DNA of 64,000 bases. Source: Aquimonas sp. (lineage in GTDB: Bacteria; Pseudomonadota; Gammaproteobacteria; Xanthomonadales; Xanthomonadaceae). A model generated the notes under the pieces. The model was not told where the DNA came from, ran no database searches, and worked only from the letters and a program-made list of their open reading frames with translations. The stretch covers positions 62,001 through 126,000 of the forward strand of contig JAKOMQ010000002.1 of NCBI GenBank assembly GCA_022241605.1. The letters run 5' to 3'. Each line of letters begins with the position of its first letter. Position 1 is the stretch's first letter. Positions 9,670 through 17,991 of the stretch are shown here, piece by piece. The translations under genes were made by a program, and so were the position numbers.

Positions 9670-9720
9670 ACGAGCCGCCAAGTGTAGCCGCTCGCGCGTG
9701 CCATGGGCATCCGCGAGCGG

Positions 9721-11307
9721 CTATTCGAAGCTGTTGCGGAACAGGCAGGGGGTGGCGCATGGCAGCGGCGGCAGCAGCAGCTGGGCGATGTTGCTGTAGG
9801 CGCTGAAGTTGCCGGCGCCGTCGACGGCGCGGACCCGGTAGCGGTAGGTGGCGCCTGCAGTCAGGCCGCTATCCAGGGCGCTGTTCGTGGTCGGCGTCGC
9901 GACCTGCTGGAAGTTGCTGCAGCTCGGCCCCTGGCAGCGCTCCACGCGATAGCCCGCCAGCCCGGAGCCGCCGGTGTCGGTCGATGCGGCCCATCCGAGG
10001 CTGATGGACGTCTGCCCTGCCGCGGAAGCGGTCAGGCTGGTGGGCACCGTGGGTGGCGTGGCGTCCCCAAGCGGGGGATAGGCCTCGGCGGCGCCGGCAA
10101 GATCGTCGGCGCCCAGCGTCGCACCGCGCCCACCGCCGTGGGCGAAGGCACGCATGATGGCCTGGTTGAGGACGCTGCTGCTGCCGCACGTCGGGCTGGC
10201 GCTGTCGCCACAGGAATGCCCGAAAGCCAGGGTATGGCCGATCTCGTGCGCCAGCAGCTCGGCGCCGTTGGCGCCGCCGGCTTCGGCCATGAAGCAGCCG
10301 GCGCCGTCCTGGATCACCACCCGCGCCCTCGCCCGTGGGTACCAGGTCTGGCCGTTGAAGCTCTGGCCATTGCTGAAGGCCAGCGAGCCGCCGATGCCGA
10401 GCACACCGCCGATGCTGCAGCTGAAACTGCCCTCGATCTCGTTGTTGGGATCGTTCCAAAGTACATGCCCGGTGAAACAGCCGGGATCGCTGCTGGAGCT
10501 GCACACGGGCGAACTGGCCTGGGTGCCGGCATAGGAGAGGAAGATCCGGCTGCCCGGGTCATTGGTCCAAGCGGCCAGCGCCTGCTGCAGTTGCTGCGCG
10601 CTGTTGCCGCCGCTGGCCTGCCCACCAGGGCGATCGGTCCAAGGCAGCGTCGAGCCACTGTCGAACTGGAACCAGCGTCCAGGCCCTGGCGTGGAGAAAC
10701 CGAACACGCTGAAGGTGTATTTAGCCAGCTGGTTGCTTCGCACCGCGGTGCGCAGGTAGTCGGCATCGGCCTTGTGCCCGGCCACGCGCCGGCGAATCCA
10801 GTCCTCGAAGGCCGCCGGCGCACGCGGCGCGTGGTACTGAAGCGTGAAACCGCGGCCCGGGTACTCGGCGCTGCCTTCCAGATCGCGCACGTAGTACTCG
10901 GCCCCGTTGTCGGCACGGATCCGGCCGAAAACACCGAGGCTCAGCTGTTGGGCCTGCAGAGTGCCGTCCGGGCGGCGGCTGAAAAAAAGCAGCACCTCGC
11001 CGCCGGGGACCAGCCGCGGCACGCCGGCGACCACGAAATTCAGCGAGGGCGCATCGTGGGTGCCCGGCAGCGCCAGCGCCACGTGCGCCTCGAGCGCTGC
11101 CCCCTTGAACTGCTCGATTCGCTGGAGCCGATACACGGTCTCGCGGTCACCGTCGGCGGCGGGCACGGCCTCCAGCACACGCATTCGGGCCACGCCCTCG
11201 GACTGCTGCAGCAGGGCCTCGTCGGACAGCATGACGTAGCTGAAGGCCCATGCCCCACCGGGGACCATCAGGATGAGGGCTGACAACAGAATGGTTGCGC
11301 GAATCAT
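9721..11307 (-). CDS. Secreted matrixin-like zinc metalloprotease with fibronectin type III domain
   Basis: Likely an exported zinc endopeptidase. From the ATG at 11307 (GGAG ribosome site) the protein has 528 residues: signal peptide about 1-21, a ~170-residue N-terminal region of unknown fold, and a catalytic region with HEIGHTLAFGHS at 354-365, the metzincin HExxHxxxxxH zinc signature. Met395 in AIMRAF is a plausible Met-turn. A fibronectin type III domain spans about 418-510. The protein ends in LFRNSFE, a short tail that recurs as IFRNGFE near the end of the divergent neighbour protease. Cysteine pairs in the catalytic part fit an extracytoplasmic enzyme. Family placement (M10/matrixin-like) is by motif; substrate unknown. 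The upstream in-frame extension overlaps the intergenic region and lacks a signal peptide. Confidence 0.82.
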   Translation of the reverse strand: MIRATILLSALILMVPGGAWAFSYVMLSDEALLQQSEGVARMRVLEAVPAADGDRETVYRLQRIEQFKGAALEAHVALALPGTHDAPSLNFVVAGVPRLVPGGEVLLFFSRRPDGTLQAQQLSLGVFGRIRADNGAEYYVRDLEGSAEYPGRGFTLQYHAPRAPAAFEDWIRRRVAGHKADADYLRTAVRSNQLAKYTFSVFGFSTPGPGRWFQFDSGSTLPWTDRPGGQASGGNSAQQLQQALAAWTNDPGSRIFLSYAGTQASSPVCSSSSDPGCFTGHVLWNDPNNEIEGSFSCSIGGVLGIGGSLAFSNGQSFNGQTWYPRARARVVIQDGAGCFMAEAGGANGAELLAHEIGHTLAFGHSCGDSASPTCGSSSVLNQAIMRAFAHGGGRGATLGADDLAGAAEAYPPLGDATPPTVPTSLTASAAGQTSISLGWAASTDTGGSGLAGYRVERCQGPSCSNFQQVATPTTNSALDSGLTAGATYRYRVRAVDGAGNFSAYSNIAQLLLPPLPCATPCLFRNSFE

Positions 11308-11470
11308 CCGTGGACTCCAAAGAGTGGGTTCAGGGCACGCGGCTGGGTCACCAACCCGCGGGCAGAGCTCGACCCTATCGATCGTGGAACAACGAAACTC
11401 TGCGCCGGTTCGCGCATTTTCCGCGCGCATTCGTGGAAAATGTCACGAATAGTTACCGGAAACGCCGCCG

Positions 11471-12670
11471 ATGCTCCGTGCCCTCCTCTGCGTCTGCCTG
11501 TCAGCGCTGCTTTTGGTCCCTGCCGAGTGCTGGGCCGGGAGTCCGCGCATCCACGCCCATGCCGGCGCGGAGCTGGAGCAGATCACCGGCCGCGATGACC
11601 GGCTCCGCCTGCGGGTAGAGGGGATCGCCCTGGAGTTCCTCCTGCAGCCGAACGAGGCCCTCCTGCACGGACTGGGCAACGATCGCAGCCAGCGCCTCCA
11701 CGCCGAGGGCTATCGCTTCTGGGAGGGCGAAATCGATCGCCTGGAGGGCAGCTGGGTACGCCTGTCCGAGGTGGACGGACGCTACAGCGGTGCCTGGTTC
11801 GACGGCACCGAGCTGTTCCTGCTGGACCCCGCCGAGGAGGTCGCCGATCTGCTGCTGGAGACAGCCAAGGGCCCGCACGTGCTGTACCGACTGTCGGATC
11901 TCGAGCTGCCGCCCTTTGGCGACGATGCAATCGAGCCCAAGGCCTTTGCGCCGCGCGCGGCTTCCGTCGGCAAGCGCATGGACTACCGCAGCTTCGCCGA
12001 TCACCTCGGCCAAGCCTTGGGCGAGCAGGCCGAGCCCCGCAACCTGGTGCGCCAGCTCAACCTGACCCTGGTCACCGACACCCAGTTCAGCACGGTTCAC
12101 GGCGCAAACCGCGATGCGGTGGTGGCGACCCGCATGAACGTCGTCGACGGCATCTACAGCGGCCAGTTCCAGACCCGGATCGGCATTGCCCAGCTGCGCC
12201 ACCTGACCGACAACGCAAACATGACGGCCACCAGCGGCAGCACCTTGCTGGGTGAGTTCCGCACCTTCATGACGACAGGTGCGGGCAGCTCGATCCCCAA
12301 AGGCGGGCTCAACCATCTGCTCAGCGGCCGCGGTTTCGACGGCAACATCGCCGGCGTCGCCTACGTCAGCGTTCTCTGCAGCGCCAACAGCGGCTATGGC
12401 GTCAACCGCATGCCCAACAACAACAACACCTGGAGCCTGGTGGTGGCGCACGAGATGGGCCACAACTTCGGCGCCCGCCACGACGGCCAGTCGGGCTCGC
12501 CCTGCGAGTCGCAAAGCGGCAACTGGCTGATGAGCCCGTCGATCAACGGATCCAGCACCTTCTCGCCGTGCGCGCGCGACATCATCCAGCCGCGCATCAA
12601 CGTTGCAACGTGCTTTGTGCCGATACAGGTGGATCCGCGAATCTTCCGCAACGGTTTCGAAGCAGGCTGA
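11471..12670 (+). CDS. Secreted reprolysin-like (M12B-type) zinc metalloprotease
   Basis: Predicted exported zinc protease of 399 residues. It has a signal peptide (about 1-22, LLLVPAECWA), a propeptide-like N-terminal region to about 190, and a catalytic domain with HEMGHNFGARHD at 327-338, the adamalysin/reprolysin signature with Asp following the third histidine, plus a Met-turn candidate in NWLMSPSI near 354. Several cysteines cluster around the active site (SPCES, SPCAR, ATCF). The C-terminus is IFRNGFEAG, matching the tail of the divergent matrixin-like gene. The 163-base gap to that gene must hold both promoters. A propeptide would imply zymogen activation, but no cysteine-switch motif was recognised. 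Substrate unknown. Confidence 0.83.
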   Translation: MLRALLCVCLSALLLVPAECWAGSPRIHAHAGAELEQITGRDDRLRLRVEGIALEFLLQPNEALLHGLGNDRSQRLHAEGYRFWEGEIDRLEGSWVRLSEVDGRYSGAWFDGTELFLLDPAEEVADLLLETAKGPHVLYRLSDLELPPFGDDAIEPKAFAPRAASVGKRMDYRSFADHLGQALGEQAEPRNLVRQLNLTLVTDTQFSTVHGANRDAVVATRMNVVDGIYSGQFQTRIGIAQLRHLTDNANMTATSGSTLLGEFRTFMTTGAGSSIPKGGLNHLLSGRGFDGNIAGVAYVSVLCSANSGYGVNRMPNNNNTWSLVVAHEMGHNFGARHDGQSGSPCESQSGNWLMSPSINGSSTFSPCARDIIQPRINVATCFVPIQVDPRIFRNGFEAG

Positions 12671-12843
12671 GAGGCTGTGAGAACCGCCCGCCGACTGCGG
12701 CCGCCGACGAGCTCCCATGGCCGCAGCGCAGCAGTCGAATCCTGCGTTCCCTGCTGCGCCCGACCGCGTGGAGCCCGAGTGCATCAGCTCTAGACGAACG
12801 CCAAGCGCCGCCCGTGGTTTTCGCTGCGCGCTGAGTTACGGAC

Positions 12844-13869
12844 TCAACGCCCGTGCCAAAGCAGCGCCAGCACAAGCAGCAGCAGGGCAAGGCTTGCCGC
12901 AACCGCAGGCCAGACCAGAGCCCGAGGCCGCTGCGGCGGAGGCAGCCTCGGCGCCGCGGCAAACGGCTGCAGGCCCTGCGATGCGGGCTCGGCCAGGCTC
13001 AGGATCTCCAGCACCTCGGCCGCCGCCTGCGTGCTCGCCAGACGCTCGGCTGGCTCCTTGACCAGCAAGCTGTCCAGCAGCGGCTGCAGCCAGGCCACGT
13101 GCGCCGGCAGACGAGGGGGTTCGGCCTTGGCGTGGAGTTCGGCCAAAGCCAGCGGATCGTCTGCCTCGAAAGGCAGCCGCCCGGTCAGGCACTCCTGCAG
13201 CAGCACGCCCAGGCTGTAGAGATCCGCGCGGCCGTCGACATGCTCGCCTCGCGCCTGCTCCGGCGCCATGTAGGCCGCAGTGCCGGCGATCTGCCCGGCG
13301 CGCGACGAACCCTGGCCCGCCGCCGGTGGCAGCACAGCATCGCCCGGCTGCAGCGGAGCGCGCACGCGGATCGGGCAGAGCAGCCCGAAATCCACCAGCA
13401 CCGCACGCCCATCCGCATCAAACAGCACGTTGCCGGGCTTGATGTCCCGATGTACCAAACCGCGCCCGTGCAGGGCCGCGAGTGCGGACAGCAGCTGGCG
13501 AAACACAGCCAGCGCCAGCACCACCGGCAGCGGGCCTGCGCTCAGGCGGTCGCGCAAACTGCCGCCGGGCAGATACTCGCTGACGATCTGAACGCTGTCG
13601 GCCGACTCCAGCACCTCAACGATGCGCTCCAGGCCCGGATGATGCAGGCCGCGTGCGCGCTGCACGGCCGCCAGCAGCCCGGCAAGCGCGTCCGGATCCG
13701 ACTGCAGGTCGGGGTGCAGGTCCTTGACCGCCACCGGCCGGTGACGCAGCGGATGCTCGGCCAGCCAGACCCGCGCCGTGCTGCCGCCCCCCAGCAGCCG
13801 CAGCACGCGAAAGCTACCGATCCGCTGCGGAGCATCCACCGGCAGCCGGGGCGATCCGGACGGCTTCAT
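12844..13869 (-). CDS. Membrane-anchored eukaryotic-like Ser/Thr protein kinase
   Basis: A 341-residue Hanks-type kinase. The glycine loop LLGGGSTARV is at 25-34, the catalytic lysine Lys49 in AVKD, the catalytic Asp142 in HRDIKPGN, DFG at 160-162 and APE at 202-204. About 40 residues lie between DFG and APE, a long activation segment rich in Pro/Ala/Arg. The kinase domain ends near 285, followed by a Pro/Arg linker and one C-terminal membrane helix about 319-338 with only a short tail, so no extracellular sensor domain is present. Its ATG overlaps the dnaQ stop (ATGA), implying translational coupling to the relA-methyltransferase-rnhA-dnaQ run. All key catalytic residues are intact. Target proteins cannot be inferred. 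Confidence 0.9.
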   Translation of the reverse strand: MKPSGSPRLPVDAPQRIGSFRVLRLLGGGSTARVWLAEHPLRHRPVAVKDLHPDLQSDPDALAGLLAAVQRARGLHHPGLERIVEVLESADSVQIVSEYLPGGSLRDRLSAGPLPVVLALAVFRQLLSALAALHGRGLVHRDIKPGNVLFDADGRAVLVDFGLLCPIRVRAPLQPGDAVLPPAAGQGSSRAGQIAGTAAYMAPEQARGEHVDGRADLYSLGVLLQECLTGRLPFEADDPLALAELHAKAEPPRLPAHVAWLQPLLDSLLVKEPAERLASTQAAAEVLEILSLAEPASQGLQPFAAAPRLPPPQRPRALVWPAVAASLALLLLVLALLWHGR

Positions 13870-14591
13870 CCCGTGGCCCCGGCGTCCACGGCTTCAGGCC
13901 AAAGGCTGCGGCCGCCGCTGGCCGCACGCAGGCGCTCCACCCAAACACGGTGGGCGGCGCACTCCTCCTCGGAGGCGTGGACACGCGGCAACAGCACGGG
14001 GTCGAACTGCACGCGCCGACGGGCGCTTTCGCTGCTGGACTCAATCGTGGGGGCCAGGCTCAGATCACTCTGGCCGGAAGTCAACGCAAGAAAGACATCA
14101 GCAAGCAGCTCGGCGTCGAGCAGGGCGCCGTGCAGATTGCGGTGGGCGTTATCTACCCCCAGCCGCTTGCAAAGCGCATCAAGGCTGTTGCGCTGGCCCG
14201 GAAACCGCTCCCGCGCCAACGCAAGGCTGTCGGTGACGACGGCCAGCTGGGCGACCCTTGGCGCCTCCGGCAGGCGCCCGAACTCCGCGTTGAGAAAGCC
14301 CACGTCAAACGCCGCATTGTGGGCGATCAGCTCGGCCCCGCGCAGGAACTCGACCAGCTCATCGGCCACTTCGGCAAAGCGAGGCTTGTCCGCCAGCATG
14401 TCGAGGCTGATGCCGTGGACCGCCCGAGCGCCTTCGTCGATCTCACGGTCCGGGTGCAGGTAGTAGTGGAAGCGACGTCCGCTCAAGCGACGGTTGATGA
14501 GCTCGACCGCGCCGATCTCGATGATGCGATGGCCTCGCTCCACAGGCATGCCCGTCGTCTCCGTATCCAGCACCACCTGCCGCATGCTCAT
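13866..14591 (-). CDS. dnaQ: DNA polymerase III epsilon subunit (3'-5' proofreading exonuclease)
   Basis: Proofreading subunit of the replicative polymerase. The 241-residue protein carries Exo I with Asp9 and Glu11 (LDTETTGM), Exo II around [14 protein letters not shown] and Exo III in [15 protein letters not shown] with the general-base histidine and final aspartate. Length and the C-terminal ~50 residues (polymerase alpha-binding region) fit DnaQ rather than a generic exonuclease. Its start overlaps the rnhA stop by four bases and its stop overlaps the start of the kinase gene. In E. coli dnaQ and rnhA are divergent; here they are collinear, with rnhA first, as in other Lysobacterales to my knowledge. 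Confidence 0.95.
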   Translation of the reverse strand: MSMRQVVLDTETTGMPVERGHRIIEIGAVELINRRLSGRRFHYYLHPDREIDEGARAVHGISLDMLADKPRFAEVADELVEFLRGAELIAHNAAFDVGFLNAEFGRLPEAPRVAQLAVVTDSLALARERFPGQRNSLDALCKRLGVDNAHRNLHGALLDAELLADVFLALTSGQSDLSLAPTIESSSESARRRVQFDPVLLPRVHASEEECAAHRVWVERLRAASGGRSLWPEAVDAGATG

Positions 14592-15043
14592 GCCCTGCCC
14601 TCCTTCAAAGCCAGCGCAGCGTCGCGTGCCAGGACGTCGACGCGCTCGTTCTCAACGTGGCCGGCATGGCCGCGCACCCAGTGCCAGCGCACCGCGTGCG
14701 GCTGTCGGGCGACGAGCAACTCGCGCCAGAGGTCCTCGTTCTTGACCGGCTTGCCGTCGGCGGTTTTCCAGCCACGCCGCTGCCAGCCGGCCATCCATTC
14801 GCTGATGCCCTTCTGCACGTACTGCGAGTCGGTGTAGAGCTCGACCGTACAGGGCTCACGCAGCGCCTGCAGGGCGCGGATGGCGGCCAACAGCTCCATC
14901 CGGTTGTTGGTGGTATCGGCTTCGGCGCCACTGAGCTCCTTCTCGTGGGCACCATGGCGCAACAGCGCGCCCCAACCGCCCGGCCCGGGGTTTCCCAGAC
15001 AGGCGCCATCCGTGTAGATCTCGACGTTCTTGGGTGTGCTCAT
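14588..15043 (-). CDS. rnhA: Ribonuclease HI
   Basis: Cleaves the RNA strand of RNA-DNA hybrids, removing primers and R-loops. The 151-residue protein has the four catalytic acids Asp12 (IYTDGAC), Glu50 (NNRMEL), Asp72 (YTDSQY) and Asp136 (ERVDVLA) and the catalytic-loop histidine in RGHAGH, all spaced as in E. coli RNase HI (10, 48, 70, 134). The basic handle region near [15 protein letters not shown] is present. It follows the methyltransferase gene by 34 bases and overlaps dnaQ by four. Confidence 0.97.
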   Translation of the reverse strand: MSTPKNVEIYTDGACLGNPGPGGWGALLRHGAHEKELSGAEADTTNNRMELLAAIRALQALREPCTVELYTDSQYVQKGISEWMAGWQRRGWKTADGKPVKNEDLWRELLVARQPHAVRWHWVRGHAGHVENERVDVLARDAALALKEGRA

Positions 15044-15077
15044 CGTGTATCCGAAACTGCGGACCTGTGGCCCGCGT

Positions 15078-15761
15078 TCATCCTGCGCCCATGCGCAGCG
15101 GCGCCATCCGGCCGCTGGGCAGGAGCTTCACGCCCGGCCGGCGGTGCCTCGCCAGCAGCAGCACGCTGCCGCACAGCGGCGGAGAGTGCACCACTGGATC
15201 GAGCCCATCGGCCGTGGCCCAGGGCCAACGTGGGCCGAGGCCGCGGGCCGCGCGCAGCTCAAGGCCCGCCTCCAGCAGGCGCCCACCGAGGCCGCCCACG
15301 CCCGGCGAAGCCAGACCGAAACGCTGCCAGTGCAGACGCCACGCCGAAAACGGGTTGAGTGCGACCAGTGCGAGCTCACCCTCGGGCAGCAGGAGCTCGG
15401 CGAGCTGGCCGAGGTCGAGCTGATCGAACCCGCGCTGCGAGGGCAGATGCCAAAGCAGGATCAAGCCAAAACTTTCGCGACAGAACGGCAGGCCCTGCAG
15501 ACCCGCACGCAGGCCGCCCTCAAGGCGCCCACGACGCGCATCGAACGCCAGCTGCAGCGGACGCTGCGGAGCATCCAGCGCGAGCGCAAAACCCGCCGAA
15601 GGGCTGCCGGAGATCACCAGCGTCCGCCCGCCGCGGGCGCCCAGGCCGGCCTCCTGCAGCGCCCTGGCCTCGCAGGCAAGCAGGCGTCGACCGAAGGCGC
15701 TGGCGAACCAGTCCAGTCGGGGCGCAGCTTCAGAAGCACGCAATGAAGACATGGCAGGCAT
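15078..15761 (-). CDS. Putative class I SAM-dependent methyltransferase, YafS-like
   Basis: A 227-residue protein placed directly ahead of rnhA, where many gammaproteobacteria carry a YafS-type methyltransferase gene; that position is the main reason for the call. The sequence supports a Rossmann-like core only weakly: a hydrophobic strand with small residues ([11 protein letters not shown]) near 47-57, an acidic strand end (LQLAFDA) near 72, and a motif-IV-like region [17 protein letters not shown] near 92-108. The canonical GxGxG loop is degenerate. A later segment [11 protein letters not shown] resembles the LxxxNP-FS region seen in these proteins. Two starts are possible (15761 or 15752). 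It begins 28 bases after relA. The methyl acceptor is unknown. Confidence 0.7.
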   Translation of the reverse strand: MPAMSSLRASEAAPRLDWFASAFGRRLLACEARALQEAGLGARGGRTLVISGSPSAGFALALDAPQRPLQLAFDARRGRLEGGLRAGLQGLPFCRESFGLILLWHLPSQRGFDQLDLGQLAELLLPEGELALVALNPFSAWRLHWQRFGLASPGVGGLGGRLLEAGLELRAARGLGPRWPWATADGLDPVVHSPPLCGSVLLLARHRRPGVKLLPSGRMAPLRMGAG

Positions 15762-15789
15762 TGTCCGCGATTTGCAGCCGGAATACGGC

Positions 15790-17919
15790 TCAGGCGGCCG
15801 TGCGCCGCACCTCGCGCACGCCCGGCACCGCGGCCATCTTGCCGAGCAGGTCGCCGAGCTGCTGGAAATCGCTGACCTTCAGCGAAAATCGCAGCTCCGC
15901 ATCCGCGCTCGCAGCGTCAACGCGCGAGTTCACGCCAAGGATGTGGGCATTGGCCACGCCGATCACGTTGCTCAAGTCCTTCAGCAGCCACTTGCGGTCG
16001 ATGCCGCGCACGACCACGTCGACCTGGTAACTCTGGCCGCCGCGGCGGCCCCACTCCACCGGCAGCACTCGCTCGGGATGGCGGGCCGCCAGGTGCTGCA
16101 TCGAGGCGCAGTCCTGCCGATGAATGCTGACGCCGCGGCTGCGGGTCAGAAAACCGACGATGGGATCGCCCGCCACCGGCTGGCAGCAGCGCGCCAGCTG
16201 GATCAGAAGATTGCCGATTCCCTCGATGGTCATGCCGCGATCAGGCTTGGGCGGCTTGACGTTGGAGGCCGCCCGCTGCGGTTCGGGCTCGGCCCTGGGT
16301 TGGCTGAGTTCGTGCAAGGCACGCGCCACCTGGCTGGGGCTGATGTCGCCCAGCGCCACGGCGAAATACAGATCCTCCAGTCGCGGCAGGCGGAACTTGG
16401 GCAGCACCTGCGAAAGGTCCAGCTGGTGCAGGGCAAGGCGCTTGAGCTCCTTGTCCAGGACTTCACGGCCGGCCTGCAGGTTCCGCGCCTGGTCAAGCTT
16501 GTGGAACCAGGCGCGCACCTTGTCGCGGGCGCGGCCTGAAATGAGGTAGCCGGAGTTGGTCAACAGCCAGTCGCGGCGCGGCTCACCGGTCTTGGCCGTG
16601 AGAATCTCGACGCGGTCGCCGGAGCGGGGCGCGTGCGTCAGCGGCACGATCCGGCCATTGACCTTGGCACCGCGGCAGCGATGTCCCACTTCGGTGTGCA
16701 CGTGGTACGCGAAGTCCAGAACCGTACCGCCGCGAGGGAGGTCGATGACCTGCCCCTGCGGAGTAAGCAGGTAGACCCGGTCCTCGATCAGCTCGGTCGA
16801 CAGCCCGGCGAGCAGGGCGCTGTCCTCCTCGCCTTCCTTGCCCTCCAGCAGCTGGCGCATCCATGCGATCTTGCGCTCGAAACCCGCGTCACCGCCGCCG
16901 CCTTCCTTGTAGCGCCAATGCGCGGCGACGCCGAGTTCCGCGTGCTGGTGCATGTCGTGGGTGCGGATCTGGATCTCCAGCGTCTTGCCCTCGGGCCCGA
17001 CCACCGCCGTGTGCAGACTGCGGTACTGGTTGCCCTTGGGGTTGGCGATGTAGTCGTCGAACTCCGATGCAATCGGCGTCCACACGCTGTGGGCCACGCC
17101 CAGCGCGGCATAGCAGGCGGTGATGTCGTCTGCCAGTACGCGCACGGCGCGGATGTCATACAGGTCCGAGAACGGCACGTCCTTGCGCTGCATCTTTTTC
17201 CAGATGCTGTAGATGTGCTTGGGCCGGCCGGCCACCTCGGCGGCGATGCCGGCCTCGGCAAGCGCCGCGCGCAGTCGCGACTTGGCGGTTTCGATGAAGT
17301 GCTCGCGGTCGCCGCGCTTTTCGTCCAGCAGCTTGGCGATCCGCCGGTAGGTGTCCGGCTGCAGATAGCGGAAGGCGAGATCCTCCAGCTCCCACTTGAG
17401 CTGCCAGATGCCCAGCCGATTGGCCAGCGGCGCGTGGATGTCGGCGCTGAGCTGGGCGAGGCGGCGACGCTCGGGTTCATCGAGGCTGGCGGCCGCACGC
17501 ATTTCGGCCAGCTGACGCGACAGCAGGATCAGCACCACCCGCAGATCGCGCACGATCGCCAGCAGCAGCCGCCGCAGGCCCTCCGCACTGCTATGCACGC
17601 CGCGCTCGCCCCACAGGCTCCAGACCTTCTCGGCCGCCGCCTGGCCTTCCAGCAGGGCCTCCAAACCCGGCGCCGCCGCAAGGCCCGGCAGCGCCTCGCG
17701 CGCCGCCGGCAGCGCATAGAACAGCGCCGCCTGCAGGGTCTCGGCATCCGCCCCTAGGCGATCCAGCAGGCCTAGCGCGTCGGCCAGCACCGCCGCGCCG
17801 GCATCGCCCTCGGTTTGCGCCAGCAGCCAGCCACGCAGTTCCTCCGGCAGCGCCGGGACGGACACGGGGCGGTGCTGCAGCCAATCGGAAGGGGAAGCGA
17901 CGGGCGCGAGTCTGCTCAT
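15790..17919 (-). CDS. relA: (p)ppGpp synthetase RelA
   Basis: Ribosome-associated synthetase of the stringent-response alarmone. From the ATG at 17919 the protein is 709 residues. Where SpoT has its hydrolase HD motif this protein has LQAALFYALPAA with no His-Asp pair, so hydrolase activity should be absent. The synthetase domain shows HIYSIWKKM and EFDDYIANPKGNQYRSLH; the acidic EFDD form is the RelA type. A TGS domain (VYLLTPQGQVIDLPRG) and a C-terminal ACT domain follow. The longer frame to 17955 would start inside the hairpin terminator at 17939-17968, so the internal ATG is preferred. It heads the run relA, methyltransferase, rnhA, dnaQ, kinase. Confidence 0.94.
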   Translation of the reverse strand: MSRLAPVASPSDWLQHRPVSVPALPEELRGWLLAQTEGDAGAAVLADALGLLDRLGADAETLQAALFYALPAAREALPGLAAAPGLEALLEGQAAAEKVWSLWGERGVHSSAEGLRRLLLAIVRDLRVVLILLSRQLAEMRAAASLDEPERRRLAQLSADIHAPLANRLGIWQLKWELEDLAFRYLQPDTYRRIAKLLDEKRGDREHFIETAKSRLRAALAEAGIAAEVAGRPKHIYSIWKKMQRKDVPFSDLYDIRAVRVLADDITACYAALGVAHSVWTPIASEFDDYIANPKGNQYRSLHTAVVGPEGKTLEIQIRTHDMHQHAELGVAAHWRYKEGGGGDAGFERKIAWMRQLLEGKEGEEDSALLAGLSTELIEDRVYLLTPQGQVIDLPRGGTVLDFAYHVHTEVGHRCRGAKVNGRIVPLTHAPRSGDRVEILTAKTGEPRRDWLLTNSGYLISGRARDKVRAWFHKLDQARNLQAGREVLDKELKRLALHQLDLSQVLPKFRLPRLEDLYFAVALGDISPSQVARALHELSQPRAEPEPQRAASNVKPPKPDRGMTIEGIGNLLIQLARCCQPVAGDPIVGFLTRSRGVSIHRQDCASMQHLAARHPERVLPVEWGRRGGQSYQVDVVVRGIDRKWLLKDLSNVIGVANAHILGVNSRVDAASADAELRFSLKVSDFQQLGDLLGKMAAVPGVREVRRTAA

Positions 17920-17938
17920 GACCACAGTGGACTGCAAA

Positions 17939-17968
17939 AGCAAACGCCGGAGCAAGCTCCGGCGTTTG
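17939..17968 (-). terminator. Rho-independent terminator after the secreted-protein gene
   Basis: A near-perfect inverted repeat (arms GCAAACGCCGGAGC / GCTCCGGCGTTTGC) starts about 24 bases after the stop of the gene ending at 17992, and on the minus strand is followed by TTTTGC. It separates that gene from relA, whose start is 20 bases further on. Confidence 0.8.
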
Positions 17969-17991
17969 CGGGAAGTGCTGTCAGCAAGACC

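Noticed and set aside
15078-15761. Calling the gene before rnhA a confident methyltransferase with a named substrate
   Set aside because: The SAM-binding glycine loop is degenerate; only position and weak fold signals support it, so no symbol or substrate was given.
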